From JALVIU01 sp964462295 (GTDB taxonomy: Bacteria > Atribacterota > JALVIU01), in NCBI GenBank assembly GCA_964462295.1, contig CAYWXH010000064.1, positions 1-10,090 on the forward strand: a stretch of 10,090 nt of DNA, written 5' to 3'. Each line of letters opens with the position of its first letter. The first letter of the stretch is position 1. The notes beneath the pieces were generated by a model. It was not told where the DNA came from, made no database searches, and was given only the letters and a program-made list of their open reading frames with translations. This document shows, piece after piece, positions 1 to 7,557 of this stretch. The translations under genes and the position numbers were made by a program.

Positions 1-1
1 A

Positions 2-76
2 GAAGAATCACATGGTACAACTATATGGATTATTGGAATCCCAAAAGAATTGTTAGGAGGAAGGTATGAACATTGA
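2..76 (+). CDS. C-terminal tail of an upstream gene, possibly a sensor histidine kinase (5' end outside window)
   Basis: A frame open from the window edge ends in TGA and encodes 24 residues (EESHGTTIWIIGIPKELLGG, then RYEH). The pattern Gly-Thr-Thr followed by alternating hydrophobics and Ile-Pro-Lys resembles the end of the HATPase_c domain of sensor histidine kinases, where GTTF-x-I-x-LP closes the ATP-binding fold. The frame overlaps the next gene by 11 bases, which is common in bacterial operons. Only 24 codons are visible and the other forward frames are also open for part of this stretch, so both the coding call and the family are tentative. Confidence 0.35.
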   Translation, partial: EESHGTTIWIIGIPKELLGGRYEH

Positions 77-572
77 AAAAGCTATCTCCCGATATTTTGG
101 ACTTAAGGAAAGTAAAGATTGGTTAAAACATGCAAATCCCTACAGTGTATTTACAAGGATTATAGTTCTACCCCTTTTTGTGATATCTATTTGGTCAAGG
201 GTATGGATAGGATGGTATTCTCTTATCCCTTTATTTTTACTCATTGTATGGACCTTTGTAAACCCTCGGTTTTTTCCGGAGGTGAAGGAGGTTAGGAGTT
301 GGTGGTCAAAGTGTGTAATTGGGGAATATTTATGGACAAACAGAGATAAGTTTAGTATCCCAGTTCATCACTATAGTATGATAAATATCTTGACTTTTTT
401 ACAAGGTGTATCAGGTATTGTCCTTGCCATAGGACTTTGTAAATTTGATCTTTTTTTAACAATATTAGGGACAATCTCTATTTATTTTAGCAAAATGTGG
501 TTTTTGGATAGGATGGTTTGGATATATGAGGACTTAAAGGGGTATATAGAAAAATGGTTGAAGGCAGGGTAG
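66..572 (+). CDS. DUF6653-like small integral membrane protein
   Basis: This gene encodes a 168-residue membrane protein of unknown function. The ATG follows an AGGAGG site (55-60) with 5-nt spacing, which fixes the start. Hydrophobic stretches lie at about residues 32-65 (probably two short helices) and 108-146. Recognisable blocks are HANPYSVFTR (22-31), WSRVWIGWYSLIP (43-55), NPRFFP (66-71) and KMWFLDRMVWIYED (143-156). These match my memory of the DUF6653 family of small bacterial and archaeal membrane proteins, for which I know no function. Its 3' end overlaps the methyltransferase gene by 19 bases, so the two are probably translated together. The gene looks intact, and the family assignment is from memory of the motifs. 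Confidence 0.75.
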   Translation: MNIEKAISRYFGLKESKDWLKHANPYSVFTRIIVLPLFVISIWSRVWIGWYSLIPLFLLIVWTFVNPRFFPEVKEVRSWWSKCVIGEYLWTNRDKFSIPVHHYSMINILTFLQGVSGIVLAIGLCKFDLFLTILGTISIYFSKMWFLDRMVWIYEDLKGYIEKWLKAG

Positions 573-1366
573 ATTTTTCAAAGATATCAAATGAATATGA
601 AAAAAGGGCGACTATCCAAAAAGAGGCATCTAAAAAACTGTTAGAACTTTTGAGTATCAAGAAGACTGATGATGTATTAGACCTTGGATGTGGCCCGGGT
701 CATATTACGAGAGAGATTAGAGCTATCACTTTGGGAAAAGTTGTTGGTATAGATCCATCAGAGGGTATGATAAAAAAAGCAAGGGAAAAGAATAAGGATC
801 TTGATATTACTTTTGAGATTAAATCTGCAGAGGAATTAGATTATATAGAAGAGTTTGATGTAATATTTTCCAATTCAGCTTTTCAGTGGTTTAAGGACCC
901 GAAAAAGGCTATAAGAAATTGTTATAGAGCGCTTAGAAATGGAGGAAAAATAGGCATTCAGGCACCTGCGAAGAAGATATATTCACCTAATTTTATAGAG
1001 GCTATAAATGAGATAAAAAAGAATAAAAGAACAAGAGGAATTTTCTCATATTTTAAAAATCCTTGGTTTTTCTTAGAAACAGAGAGAGATTATAAGCTAT
1101 TTTTTGAAGAGTATGGGTTTCAAATAAATTTTGTAAAAATTTTAAGATATGTACAGACTTATCCTCCTCAAAAAGTTTATGATATATTTGCCCAAGGGGC
1201 TATAGCAGGGTATCTAAACCAAAAATACTATGATATTCCATTAAATGAAGATTATATTATTTCTTTTAAAGAAATAGTAAAGAAAGCCTTTGAAAAACAG
1301 GCAGATAATAGTGGCATGGTAAAGCTTGTGTTTAATAGGGTTTTCATTGTTGGAATAAAAAAATGA
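554..1366 (+). CDS. Class I SAM-dependent methyltransferase (BioC / trans-aconitate methyltransferase-like)
   Basis: This gene encodes a 270-residue cytosolic methyltransferase with a Rossmann-type fold. Motif I, VLDLGCGPG (41-49), binds S-adenosylmethionine. The acidic residue after strand 2 is D67 in GIDPSEGM. Motif IV-like FSNSAFQWF (about 104-112) and the post-motif RALRNGGKIGIQ complete the core. The N-terminal helix, FSKISNEYEKRATIQKEASK, resembles the start of BioC malonyl-ACP methyltransferases, and NSAFQW is shared with BioC and trans-aconitate 2-methyltransferase. No biotin gene lies nearby, so I do not assign BioC. The ATG lies inside the end of the preceding gene, with AAAGGGG at 536-542 about 11 nt upstream. 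The natural acceptor is unknown; small acids and acyl carriers are possible. Confidence 0.85.
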   Translation: MVEGRVDFSKISNEYEKRATIQKEASKKLLELLSIKKTDDVLDLGCGPGHITREIRAITLGKVVGIDPSEGMIKKAREKNKDLDITFEIKSAEELDYIEEFDVIFSNSAFQWFKDPKKAIRNCYRALRNGGKIGIQAPAKKIYSPNFIEAINEIKKNKRTRGIFSYFKNPWFFLETERDYKLFFEEYGFQINFVKILRYVQTYPPQKVYDIFAQGAIAGYLNQKYYDIPLNEDYIISFKEIVKKAFEKQADNSGMVKLVFNRVFIVGIKK

Positions 1367-2401
1367 TTATGTGTTTTCAAACAATGTCCCACGATAGATA
1401 TTTAAAATAGTATTTATAGTGGTAGTTATCCAAAAGAAAAGAAGTAACCAATAGAGTATAAACCCTGTGTCTTTTACAAACCCCAATTCCATAATATCCC
1501 CTACGGTATAGCTTGCCGTGACATATGCGCCTAAGGGAAAGGTATATCCCCACCAAGAGACCCCATACGGTACCTTTATTTTACGAAAGTAGTATATGGT
1601 CATGCCAAGTGCCATAATTACCCACCAGATACCAAAGCTCCAAAATAACAGTGAAAAGATGTAAAATGGCTCTTTAACGGTTATAAATTCTGAATATGTA
1701 ACAAGGGTAACAATACCCGTTATTCCTGTTCCTACAGGCCCCAAGTTGATCCAGATAGTAGGTGAGAGGATACCGGGAAGAGGTGGACGAAGCATGAATC
1801 TATACATACATATGGCGAAAAGTGCAAGATATAAGAAGAATCCACTTCCCCAACCAAAGTAATTCATAAAGAGTACATAGTTTTCCATATATGAAGGAAT
1901 GTATTCCATAAGCAAACTCCCTGGAATGGCTATACTCAAAAGTCCTGTTAAAGGGATAAACCATGCAGGGCTTATATGGTCGAGGGTCATCTGTCTCCCT
2001 TTGAAAACAATAAAAAAGGTAATAATTACGAAAAATACGGTTAAGGGAGCCCCTATTAACCATAATATTTCCCCTAAGATGTAGTTTTTTATTATAATTA
2101 CAGCCCCTATAGAGAGAACAAGGATACCTACAGGAAGGGTAGGATAAAAACTCGAAAGTATCGGATGCTCAAGGTCATTATAGGCATCTTCAAAGAAAAA
2201 CATCCATCTAAGTATCCAGGGGACAATTAGAAAGAGAAGTAGAGATAGTGCAATATAGTAAAAGACATAAGATAGTTTTCCTAAAAAAGGCACATAACTT
2301 CTGTAGTAATGACTTCCTATGGCAAGTATCCCTGTCCCCATTACGGCAGAGAACCAAGAAGGATTAAACTGTTTAATTATTCTATATCTACTTTGGATCA
2401 T
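1367..2401 (-). CDS. TDT/SLAC1-family (voltage-dependent anion channel) transporter
   Basis: This gene encodes a 344-residue inner-membrane protein with about ten predicted helices, the usual size and topology of the tellurite-resistance/dicarboxylate transporter family (TehA, Mae1, SSU1, plant SLAC1). Supporting motifs are NPSWFSAVMGTG near the N terminus, PTLPVGILVLS, RPPLPGILSPTIWINLGPVG and, late in the protein, GVSWWGYTFPLGAYVTAS, all characteristic of this fold. Known members move malate, sulfite, nitrate or chloride; the substrate here cannot be read from sequence. It starts 9 nt after the MFS stop codon, so it is the second gene of that operon. No Shine-Dalgarno site precedes the ATG (upstream bases are AAAATACATGT), which suggests coupled or weak translation. 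Its stop codon directly abuts the convergent methyltransferase stop. Confidence 0.85.
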   Translation of the reverse strand: MIQSRYRIIKQFNPSWFSAVMGTGILAIGSHYYRSYVPFLGKLSYVFYYIALSLLLFLIVPWILRWMFFFEDAYNDLEHPILSSFYPTLPVGILVLSIGAVIIIKNYILGEILWLIGAPLTVFFVIITFFIVFKGRQMTLDHISPAWFIPLTGLLSIAIPGSLLMEYIPSYMENYVLFMNYFGWGSGFFLYLALFAICMYRFMLRPPLPGILSPTIWINLGPVGTGITGIVTLVTYSEFITVKEPFYIFSLLFWSFGIWWVIMALGMTIYYFRKIKVPYGVSWWGYTFPLGAYVTASYTVGDIMELGFVKDTGFILYWLLLFFWITTTINTILNIYRGTLFENT

Positions 2402-2410
2402 ACATGTATT

Positions 2411-3559
2411 TTACATCAAATCTTCTTCTTTGGGAAGCCCGAAGGCAACGATCCCGCCTATAGGTACTGTAAAGGCAATTCCTATCATAACTTTATGGAC
2501 ACCTAAGATATCGATAAAGGGAGAGATGGCCATAAATACAATATTTGTAATACCCCACGCAACACCCATAGTAAGACTTGAAGCTACCCCTTTTCGGTGA
2601 GGGATAAGGTCTTGCATAAAGGCAATGTTTGCACTTGCGGGAAATGTAGCAACAAACATAAGAAGTATAAAAGATATAAGCATTGTATAAAGGTTATGGG
2701 AAAATATAAATATAACTATAAATAATGTTGCAAGAAAACTTGACAAAATATTTATGAATTTTGCACCCTTTTTATCAGAGATTACTGCACCTATATAGTT
2801 TCCCAGTGCACCAGCAAGAGTGCCAAGGGTGAGGAAGTATCCACCCCATGTAAGAGAATAGTTAAGCTCATGAAGATATATAGGAACCAGGGTAGAAAAC
2901 ACGATGATGGTAAAGGTGCGAAGCACGGTTACAGAAAAGAGTTTTTTGACTCCGAAGGATCTGAATGCATCAAATATTCCAAGCCCTTTTTGTTGGGATA
3001 TGGGGTCTTCCTTCTCTCTTAGATCATCCAAAAAGTATATGGAAAAGAGGGCTACTCCAAGGCCTAAGATACTAGTAATATACATCCGTTCCATGCCAAA
3101 TTTATTTATAAACCAGATGATAGATATTGGGGCAACTGCCATGCCCAATGTCCCTCCTATAGAAAACATAGACATACTTGTGTGTCTATTGTCTGTAGGA
3201 ATTTTGCTTACATAGGTAGCACCATTTGGGTGAAAAAAGGAGTTTGCTATCCTTCCAAGGGCAAGAAAGAGTACAAAAATATATAGATTTTTTGTACTAC
3301 CTATTAGAGAGGTAAATATGGCCGTTGCGGCGATGGTTGCAACCTGTACCCATTTCTCTCCGAACCTCATCCCCAAAAGTGCCCCGTATGGTTGTACAAA
3401 TGCAGCTACAATGCCTAATATGGCAGGAAGTCGCGATACCTGTCCACCTGTAAGACCAAATTGAATCATAATGAGGGGAAGTAGGGGTTTTAGTATCCCT
3501 GCATACCAATCTGCAGCAAAATGATTGAGTGTAATTATGAATATTTTACTCTTTTTCAC
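2411..3559 (-). CDS. Major facilitator superfamily transporter, Fsr (fosmidomycin-resistance)-like
   Basis: This gene encodes a 382-residue, 12-helix secondary transporter. The first helix, LNHFAADWYAGILKPLLPLI (11-30), the motif FHPNGA (109-114) and SMSMFSIGGTLGMAVAPI (128-145) resemble the Fsr branch of the superfamily, where FHPEG and a following Q/S-x-F-x-x-GG block are typical. That branch is named for fosmidomycin efflux, but many members have no known substrate. The start codon is GTG, preceded by AGGAG (minus strand, 3568-3572) at 8-nt spacing, and a sigma70-like promoter lies just upstream. It is followed within 9 nt by the TDT transporter, implying joint expression. The superfamily is certain; the Fsr subgroup is probable. 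Confidence 0.85.
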   Translation of the reverse strand: MKKSKIFIITLNHFAADWYAGILKPLLPLIMIQFGLTGGQVSRLPAILGIVAAFVQPYGALLGMRFGEKWVQVATIAATAIFTSLIGSTKNLYIFVLFLALGRIANSFFHPNGATYVSKIPTDNRHTSMSMFSIGGTLGMAVAPISIIWFINKFGMERMYITSILGLGVALFSIYFLDDLREKEDPISQQKGLGIFDAFRSFGVKKLFSVTVLRTFTIIVFSTLVPIYLHELNYSLTWGGYFLTLGTLAGALGNYIGAVISDKKGAKFINILSSFLATLFIVIFIFSHNLYTMLISFILLMFVATFPASANIAFMQDLIPHRKGVASSLTMGVAWGITNIVFMAISPFIDILGVHKVMIGIAFTVPIGGIVAFGLPKEEDLM

Positions 3560-3567
3560 TGTAGTTG

Positions 3568-3572
3568 CTCCT
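3568..3572 (-). promoter_or_regulatory. Ribosome binding site fixing a GTG start for the MFS gene
   Basis: On the minus strand AGGAG stands 8 nt before GTG AAA AAG AGT. No in-frame ATG lies at a suitable distance, so the site supports GTG initiation. Confidence 0.75.
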
Positions 3573-3593
3573 ATGTATTAGGCTTCGAATCTT

Positions 3594-3621
3594 ATTATAA
3601 CACTTTTTTCATTAATTTCAA
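3594..3621 (-). promoter_or_regulatory. Sigma70-type promoter for the MFS-TDT operon
   Basis: Read on the minus strand, TTGAAA (3616-3621) and TATAAT (3594-3599) are separated by 16 nt. The -10 is a perfect consensus and the -35 has four of six matches. Transcription would start near 3587, giving a leader of about 28 nt with the AGGAG site inside it. The promoter lies in the AT-rich gap after the ABC ATPase gene, so the MFS-TDT pair can be expressed independently of the ABC operon. Confidence 0.6.
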
Positions 3622-3679
3622 CAAAAAAGAGTTAAAAATTTATTATATTTTGTGAAAAAAATTTATATCAATGATTGTA

Positions 3680-4762
3680 TTAAGGTATGATATGGGCTGT
3701 TTTTTCAGGAAAATCTATACCCACTTCTTCTCCTATTTTAAACATTCCTTTTTCTAATGGATTTGAAACTATTGCCAATATATTTCCAATAGGTGTATCT
3801 ATCTCATATTCGAGGGTAGCGCCAAGATAGACCATATTTGTTATTTTGCCATGTAGAAAGGGTATTTTCTCTTCTTTTGCCGATAGTTTTATACTTTCAG
3901 GTCTTACCACAGTAACTACTTTCTCCCCTTGGGCAAAATCCCCGCTAAAGCTCGGAATATCTTTTACAACACCATTGTAATTCACCCTTATGTATAAGTG
4001 AGTTATATCCTCTACAATGCCTTCTATGAAGTTAACTCTTCCTATAAAGTCAGCTACAAATCTGTTTTGAGGTTTTGTGTATATCTCAAGGGGTGTGCCT
4101 ATTTGCATAACCTCTCCTTTATTCATTACCATAATTCTATCTGAAAGGCTCATCGCCTCGATCTGGTCATGGGTAACATATATACTTGTTATATTTAATG
4201 TTTTTTGAATCCTTCTTATCTCTCCCCTCATCTGTTCCCTAAGTTTTGCATCAAGATTGGAAAGGGGCTCGTCAAACAGTAGTACCTTTGGTTCGTTTAT
4301 GATAGCACGGGCAAGTGCCACTCTCTGTTGTTGTCCACCAGAGAGCTGATCCGGCCTTCTGTTTACAAATTGAGATAGTCCAACAAGCTCTAATATGGAA
4401 TAGACCTTTTCTTTTATGGTGTTTTGATCCATTCCCTTAAGCTCAAGGGCAAATGAGACATTTCTAAATACGGAAAGATGAGGAAACAGTGCATAGTTTT
4501 GAAAAACCATGGATGTATCCCTCTTGTTTGGGGGTAAATTCCCTACATTTTTATTATCTATCCATACTTCTCCAGATGTAGGCTGTTCAAAACCTGAGAT
4601 AATTCTTAAAGTGGTGGTCTTTCCGCATCCTGAAGGCCCTAAGAATGTAACCATTTCTCCCTCTTCTACTTCCAGATTGACATTTTTTACAGCAACCACC
4701 TCTTCCGTAGGATTGTCCGGATTTTTGAATTTTTTAACTATATTTACAAGTTTTATACTCAT
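3680..4762 (-). CDS. ABC importer ATP-binding subunit (FbpC/PotA-like)
   Basis: This 360-residue ATPase drives the importer encoded upstream and sits on the cytoplasmic face of the membrane. All catalytic motifs are present: Walker A GPSGCGKTT (42-50), Q-loop Gln88 in MVFQNYALFPH, signature LSGGQ (140-144), Walker B VLLFDE (160-165), D-loop SNLD (168-171) and H-loop His198. Residues from about 235 form a C-terminal TOBE-type regulatory domain, including VVRPESIKL and MVYLGATLEYEI, as in the ferric, polyamine, sugar and aminoethylphosphonate importers. The ATG follows a perfect AGGAGG with 5-nt spacing, and the permease stop codon is part of that site. Gene order and length fit an FbpC-type subunit, but the ATPase does not reveal the substrate. 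Confidence 0.93.
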   Translation of the reverse strand: MSIKLVNIVKKFKNPDNPTEEVVAVKNVNLEVEEGEMVTFLGPSGCGKTTTLRIISGFEQPTSGEVWIDNKNVGNLPPNKRDTSMVFQNYALFPHLSVFRNVSFALELKGMDQNTIKEKVYSILELVGLSQFVNRRPDQLSGGQQQRVALARAIINEPKVLLFDEPLSNLDAKLREQMRGEIRRIQKTLNITSIYVTHDQIEAMSLSDRIMVMNKGEVMQIGTPLEIYTKPQNRFVADFIGRVNFIEGIVEDITHLYIRVNYNGVVKDIPSFSGDFAQGEKVVTVVRPESIKLSAKEEKIPFLHGKITNMVYLGATLEYEIDTPIGNILAIVSNPLEKGMFKIGEEVGIDFPEKTAHIIP

Positions 4763-4767
4763 GGAAA

Positions 4768-4774
4768 CCTCCTA
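4768..4774 (-). promoter_or_regulatory. Ribosome binding site merged with the permease stop codon
   Basis: On the minus strand TAGGAGG combines the permease stop (TAG) with the ATPase Shine-Dalgarno (AGGAGG), 5 nt before ATG. A ribosome terminating on the permease sits on the next initiation site. This predicts translational coupling and matched amounts of the two subunits. Confidence 0.7.
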
Positions 4775-6460
4775 AAATTTCAATACCTGTCCACCCAATT
4801 TACCGTATTTTTTGTTTAAGAATGTACGAATAATGAATATAGCAAGAAGTATAAGAAGTACTAGAACTACGCTAAATGCAGCAGCTGCTCCTAACCTTCC
4901 TGCCTCTACCTGTGACATGATCTGTACAGTCATAAGATTCCATCCGGCAGATACCAAAAATATTGCTGCACTTATTGCCGTCATTGCCCTCACAAAGGAG
5001 TAGACCAGACCTGAAAAAAAGGCCGGTACTATAAGTGGTAAAGTTACCTTTCTAAATGTGGTTTGGGAATCTGCCCCAAGATCTATAGCAGCCTCTTCGA
5101 TAGACGGGTCAATTTGCCTCAATATTGCAACTCCTGACTGGATACCCACAGGAATATATCTGTATATAAAGTTTAGAAGAAGGATAAGGAGTGTTCCTGT
5201 AAGGTAAAATGGATAAGAATTAAAGGCAAGTATGTAGCCTATACCTATTACGGTACCTGGAACTCCGAAGCTTAGCATAGATGTAAACTCCATAAATCCT
5301 CTTCCTGGAAACCTCTTCCTCACTACCAAAAATGCTATTATCATGCCCAATATTCCGGAAATTGGGGTAGATGTACCGGCTATGATCAGGGTATCTGTTA
5401 CCGCCTTGAAACCTACTTCAAATATGTATCTAAAATGATCAAGGGTAAAGGTATTATCGACCCCCCATGTTTTCGCAAAAGCACCCCATAAAATGGTTAC
5501 ATACAATAAGATTATAAGGCCAGAGAAAAATAGACAGATACTAAATAATATCCACTTTATGGGAGGGGATACAAGCTTTATCACAGAGGTAGTCGGTTTG
5601 CCCGTAATGGTTATGTACTGTTTTTTTGAGACCCAATATTTTTGCAATAAGAAGATACTAATAGAAGGGACAAGAAGTATCATTGCAAGTGTAGCTCCCC
5701 CTTTTAAGTCATACATTCCTGTAATCTGTAGATATGCTTGTACAGAAAGTATGGGAAACCTACTTCCTGCAAGGATTAGTGGGTTTCCAAAATCTGCAAG
5801 TGTCTCTACAAACAGTATAAGTATAGCACTTGCAATCCCTGGAATGGTAAGGGGAAAGGTAACACGCCTAAATACCTGAAATCTTTTTGCTCCAAGGTCT
5901 AAAGCGGCATCTTCAAGTGTAGGATTTATAGATTCGATTACCCCCTTTAACATTATGTATGCTACAGGGAAAAATGTTATAACTTGTGCAAATAAAAGAC
6001 CTCTCAACCCATATATGGGGAAATTATTTATATGCAAGAGAGATGATGTAATAAGTCCATTGTTTCCAAAGAGCATAAGTATTGCAAGTGCCCCAATGAA
6101 TGGGGGCGATATGATAGGGATGATGGCTATAATATTAAAAAACTTTTTTAAGGGGATATCTGTTCTGGTAATGGTAAAAGCAAAGATGTACCCTACTATT
6201 ACCCCCAAAATGGATGTAAGGGTAGCCATAAGCATACTATTTTCGAAGGCCTTTCTAAAATACCAGTTTTTCATAGCCTCTTTATATGCAGAAAGGCTAT
6301 ATCCTCCATTTCGGGAAATACTTACCAAGAAAACTTTAAAGAGGGGATAGAGTATAAAAAGAATAAGGGATGCCATTATAAGGAGGATACCAATAAAAAG
6401 TAAAGGATCACCTAATATTAATTTTATCTCTTCTTTTGATTTTCTTAGATATTTTTTCAT
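4772..6460 (-). CDS. ABC importer permease with two fused transmembrane domains (FbpB-like)
   Basis: This gene encodes a 562-residue inner-membrane permease in which both transmembrane domains of the importer are one chain. Each half carries an EAA loop that docks the ATPase: EDAALDLGAKRFQVFRRVTF (183-202) and EEAAIDLGADSQTTFRKVTL (455-474). The two halves are joined near residues 280-300, and about twelve hydrophobic segments are visible. Fused permeases of about 500-570 residues are typical of ferric importers (FbpB/SfuB/HitB) and of some aminoethylphosphonate or putative-iron systems. It lies between the binding-protein and ATPase genes. No Shine-Dalgarno site is close to its ATG; a hairpin separates the ATG from AAGGAG further upstream. 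The start could be misassigned, but no better one is evident. Confidence 0.93.
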   Translation of the reverse strand: MKKYLRKSKEEIKLILGDPLLFIGILLIMASLILFILYPLFKVFLVSISRNGGYSLSAYKEAMKNWYFRKAFENSMLMATLTSILGVIVGYIFAFTITRTDIPLKKFFNIIAIIPIISPPFIGALAILMLFGNNGLITSSLLHINNFPIYGLRGLLFAQVITFFPVAYIMLKGVIESINPTLEDAALDLGAKRFQVFRRVTFPLTIPGIASAILILFVETLADFGNPLILAGSRFPILSVQAYLQITGMYDLKGGATLAMILLVPSISIFLLQKYWVSKKQYITITGKPTTSVIKLVSPPIKWILFSICLFFSGLIILLYVTILWGAFAKTWGVDNTFTLDHFRYIFEVGFKAVTDTLIIAGTSTPISGILGMIIAFLVVRKRFPGRGFMEFTSMLSFGVPGTVIGIGYILAFNSYPFYLTGTLLILLLNFIYRYIPVGIQSGVAILRQIDPSIEEAAIDLGADSQTTFRKVTLPLIVPAFFSGLVYSFVRAMTAISAAIFLVSAGWNLMTVQIMSQVEAGRLGAAAAFSVVLVLLILLAIFIIRTFLNKKYGKLGGQVLKF

Positions 6461-6471
6461 AATTTAAAGAG

Positions 6472-6494
6472 GGCCACCCTTTGAGAGGGTGGCC
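6472..6494 (-). promoter_or_regulatory. Intercistronic hairpin between binding-protein and permease genes
   Basis: A perfect 9-bp inverted repeat (GGCCACCCT / AGGGTGGCC) closes a 5-nt loop. It lies 18 nt after the binding-protein stop and 11 nt before the permease ATG. It is not followed by a T-run on the minus strand (CTCTTTAAATT), so it is not a classical intrinsic terminator. Stem-loops at this point in importer operons commonly stabilise the upstream message so that binding protein exceeds permease; partial termination is an alternative. It also separates the only Shine-Dalgarno-like sequence from the permease start. Confidence 0.75.
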
Positions 6495-6497
6495 TAA

Positions 6498-6503
6498 CTC
6501 CTT
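6498..6503 (-). promoter_or_regulatory. Distant Shine-Dalgarno (AAGGAG) for the permease, upstream of the hairpin
   Basis: AAGGAG on the minus strand lies 37 nt before the permease ATG. If the 23-nt hairpin folds out, 14 unpaired nt remain between it and the ATG. No other purine-rich site lies within 15 nt of that ATG. Use of the site through the folded hairpin is an inference. Confidence 0.4.
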
Positions 6504-6512
6504 TTTGATTAA

Positions 6513-7520
6513 TTATTTTGCAGAAAGTACCTCATTTACCCATCTTTCTACGAGACGTTTTTTGTTTTTGGCTGCCCATTCACCATCAAAGGTTATGATC
6601 TTAAGTGATGAAAATGGAGGCATACCTTTTCCAAGTTTTGCACCAGGAAGAACAGGATAGAAGAATGTCTTTTTCTCAGACAATGTATCCTGTCCCTTTT
6701 TGGAAATAAGCCAATCTACAAGTTTCTTTGCCTCATCAAGGTGTTTTGCCCCTTTTATTATAGAGACAGCAGGGGATTCAAATCCTACCCCTTCTTTTGG
6801 AAATACTACTTTTAGAGGATAACCCTTGTCAATAAATTCAAAGAATGCAGGTGTGAACTGAATTCCAATAGTACACTGACCTACAGCAACTGCCTTGGAC
6901 GGACCTGTTCCAGAAGATGTATAGGTTTGAATATTTTTGTTAAGTTTTGCCATATATTTGAATGCTTCATCTTCTCCCATAAGAGTTATAAGAGTCATCA
7001 TCATATTATATGCTGTACCTGATGATTGAGGTGTTGGTGCCTGGATTTGCCCCTTGTATGCAGGGTTTAGAAGGTCTTCCCAAGATGCTGGCAAAGGTGC
7101 GTTTAGCTTTTTAAGCTGGTCCATATTAATAGCAAATCCGAGAGGATTCATGTAGAAGCATGTCCAATATCCATCTTTGTCTTTAAAATTGGCTGCAAGG
7201 TTCTTTGCATTTGGAGAGACATATGGTTGTGTAAGACCACGCTCTTTTGCTATTATATGGTTTTCATAAGGTGCGCCAAACCATACATCTGCCTGAGGGC
7301 GATTTTTCTCAGCCTCAATTCTTGCAAGTGCAGGGCCAGAGGAAAGATGTACAAAGGATACTTTTATCCCTGTATCCTCAGAGAATGCCCCCAAAATCTT
7401 TTTTGCATTTCCTTCATCTACGCTGGAATAGATAACAAGTTTTCCAGCTGCAAATGACATAGAACTTATTAATAGACCAAATACTAACACTAAACTAAAA
7501 GCTAATAAAAGTTTTCTCAT
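6513..7520 (-). CDS. Periplasmic/extracellular substrate-binding protein of an iron/AfuA/2-AEP-type ABC importer
   Basis: This gene encodes a 335-residue secreted binding protein, the first gene of the importer operon. Residues 1-24 or 25 are a signal peptide (MRKLL, hydrophobic core, SMSFA). No lipobox cysteine is present, so the protein is probably soluble. The mature protein begins GKLVIYSSVDEGNAKKI and contains GPALARIEAE (62-71), ADVWFGA (77-83), YNMMMTLITLMGEDEAF (171-187), TSSGTGPSKAVAVGQCTIGI (201-220) and VGFESPAVSIIKGAKH. These are typical of the extracellular solute-binding family that includes FbpA, AfuA and phosphonate binders. The position where ferric binders carry Tyr-Tyr appears to read Phe-Phe (226-227), so ferric iron is doubtful and a phosphate ester or aminophosphonate is possible. 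The ATG follows AAGGGGTGA with 6-nt spacing. Confidence 0.9.
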   Translation of the reverse strand: MRKLLLAFSLVLVFGLLISSMSFAAGKLVIYSSVDEGNAKKILGAFSEDTGIKVSFVHLSSGPALARIEAEKNRPQADVWFGAPYENHIIAKERGLTQPYVSPNAKNLAANFKDKDGYWTCFYMNPLGFAINMDQLKKLNAPLPASWEDLLNPAYKGQIQAPTPQSSGTAYNMMMTLITLMGEDEAFKYMAKLNKNIQTYTSSGTGPSKAVAVGQCTIGIQFTPAFFEFIDKGYPLKVVFPKEGVGFESPAVSIIKGAKHLDEAKKLVDWLISKKGQDTLSEKKTFFYPVLPGAKLGKGMPPFSSLKIITFDGEWAAKNKKRLVERWVNEVLSAK

Positions 7521-7557
7521 AAAAATTCACCCCTTTTTTGTAGATTTTGTTATTTTT

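Noticed and set aside
3600..3679. Intrinsic terminator after the ABC ATPase gene
   Set aside because: The stretch has T- and A-runs but no stable GC-containing stem on the minus strand, so I cannot support a terminator there.
5493..6350. Plus-strand frames of 128 and 131 codons within the permease gene
   Set aside because: They are shadows of the strongly supported permease on the other strand, have no ribosome binding sites, and show no family resemblance.
6461..6493. Six-codon GTG leader frame ending in ATGA at the permease start
   Set aside because: It begins inside the hairpin stem with no usable ribosome binding site; too short to distinguish from chance.
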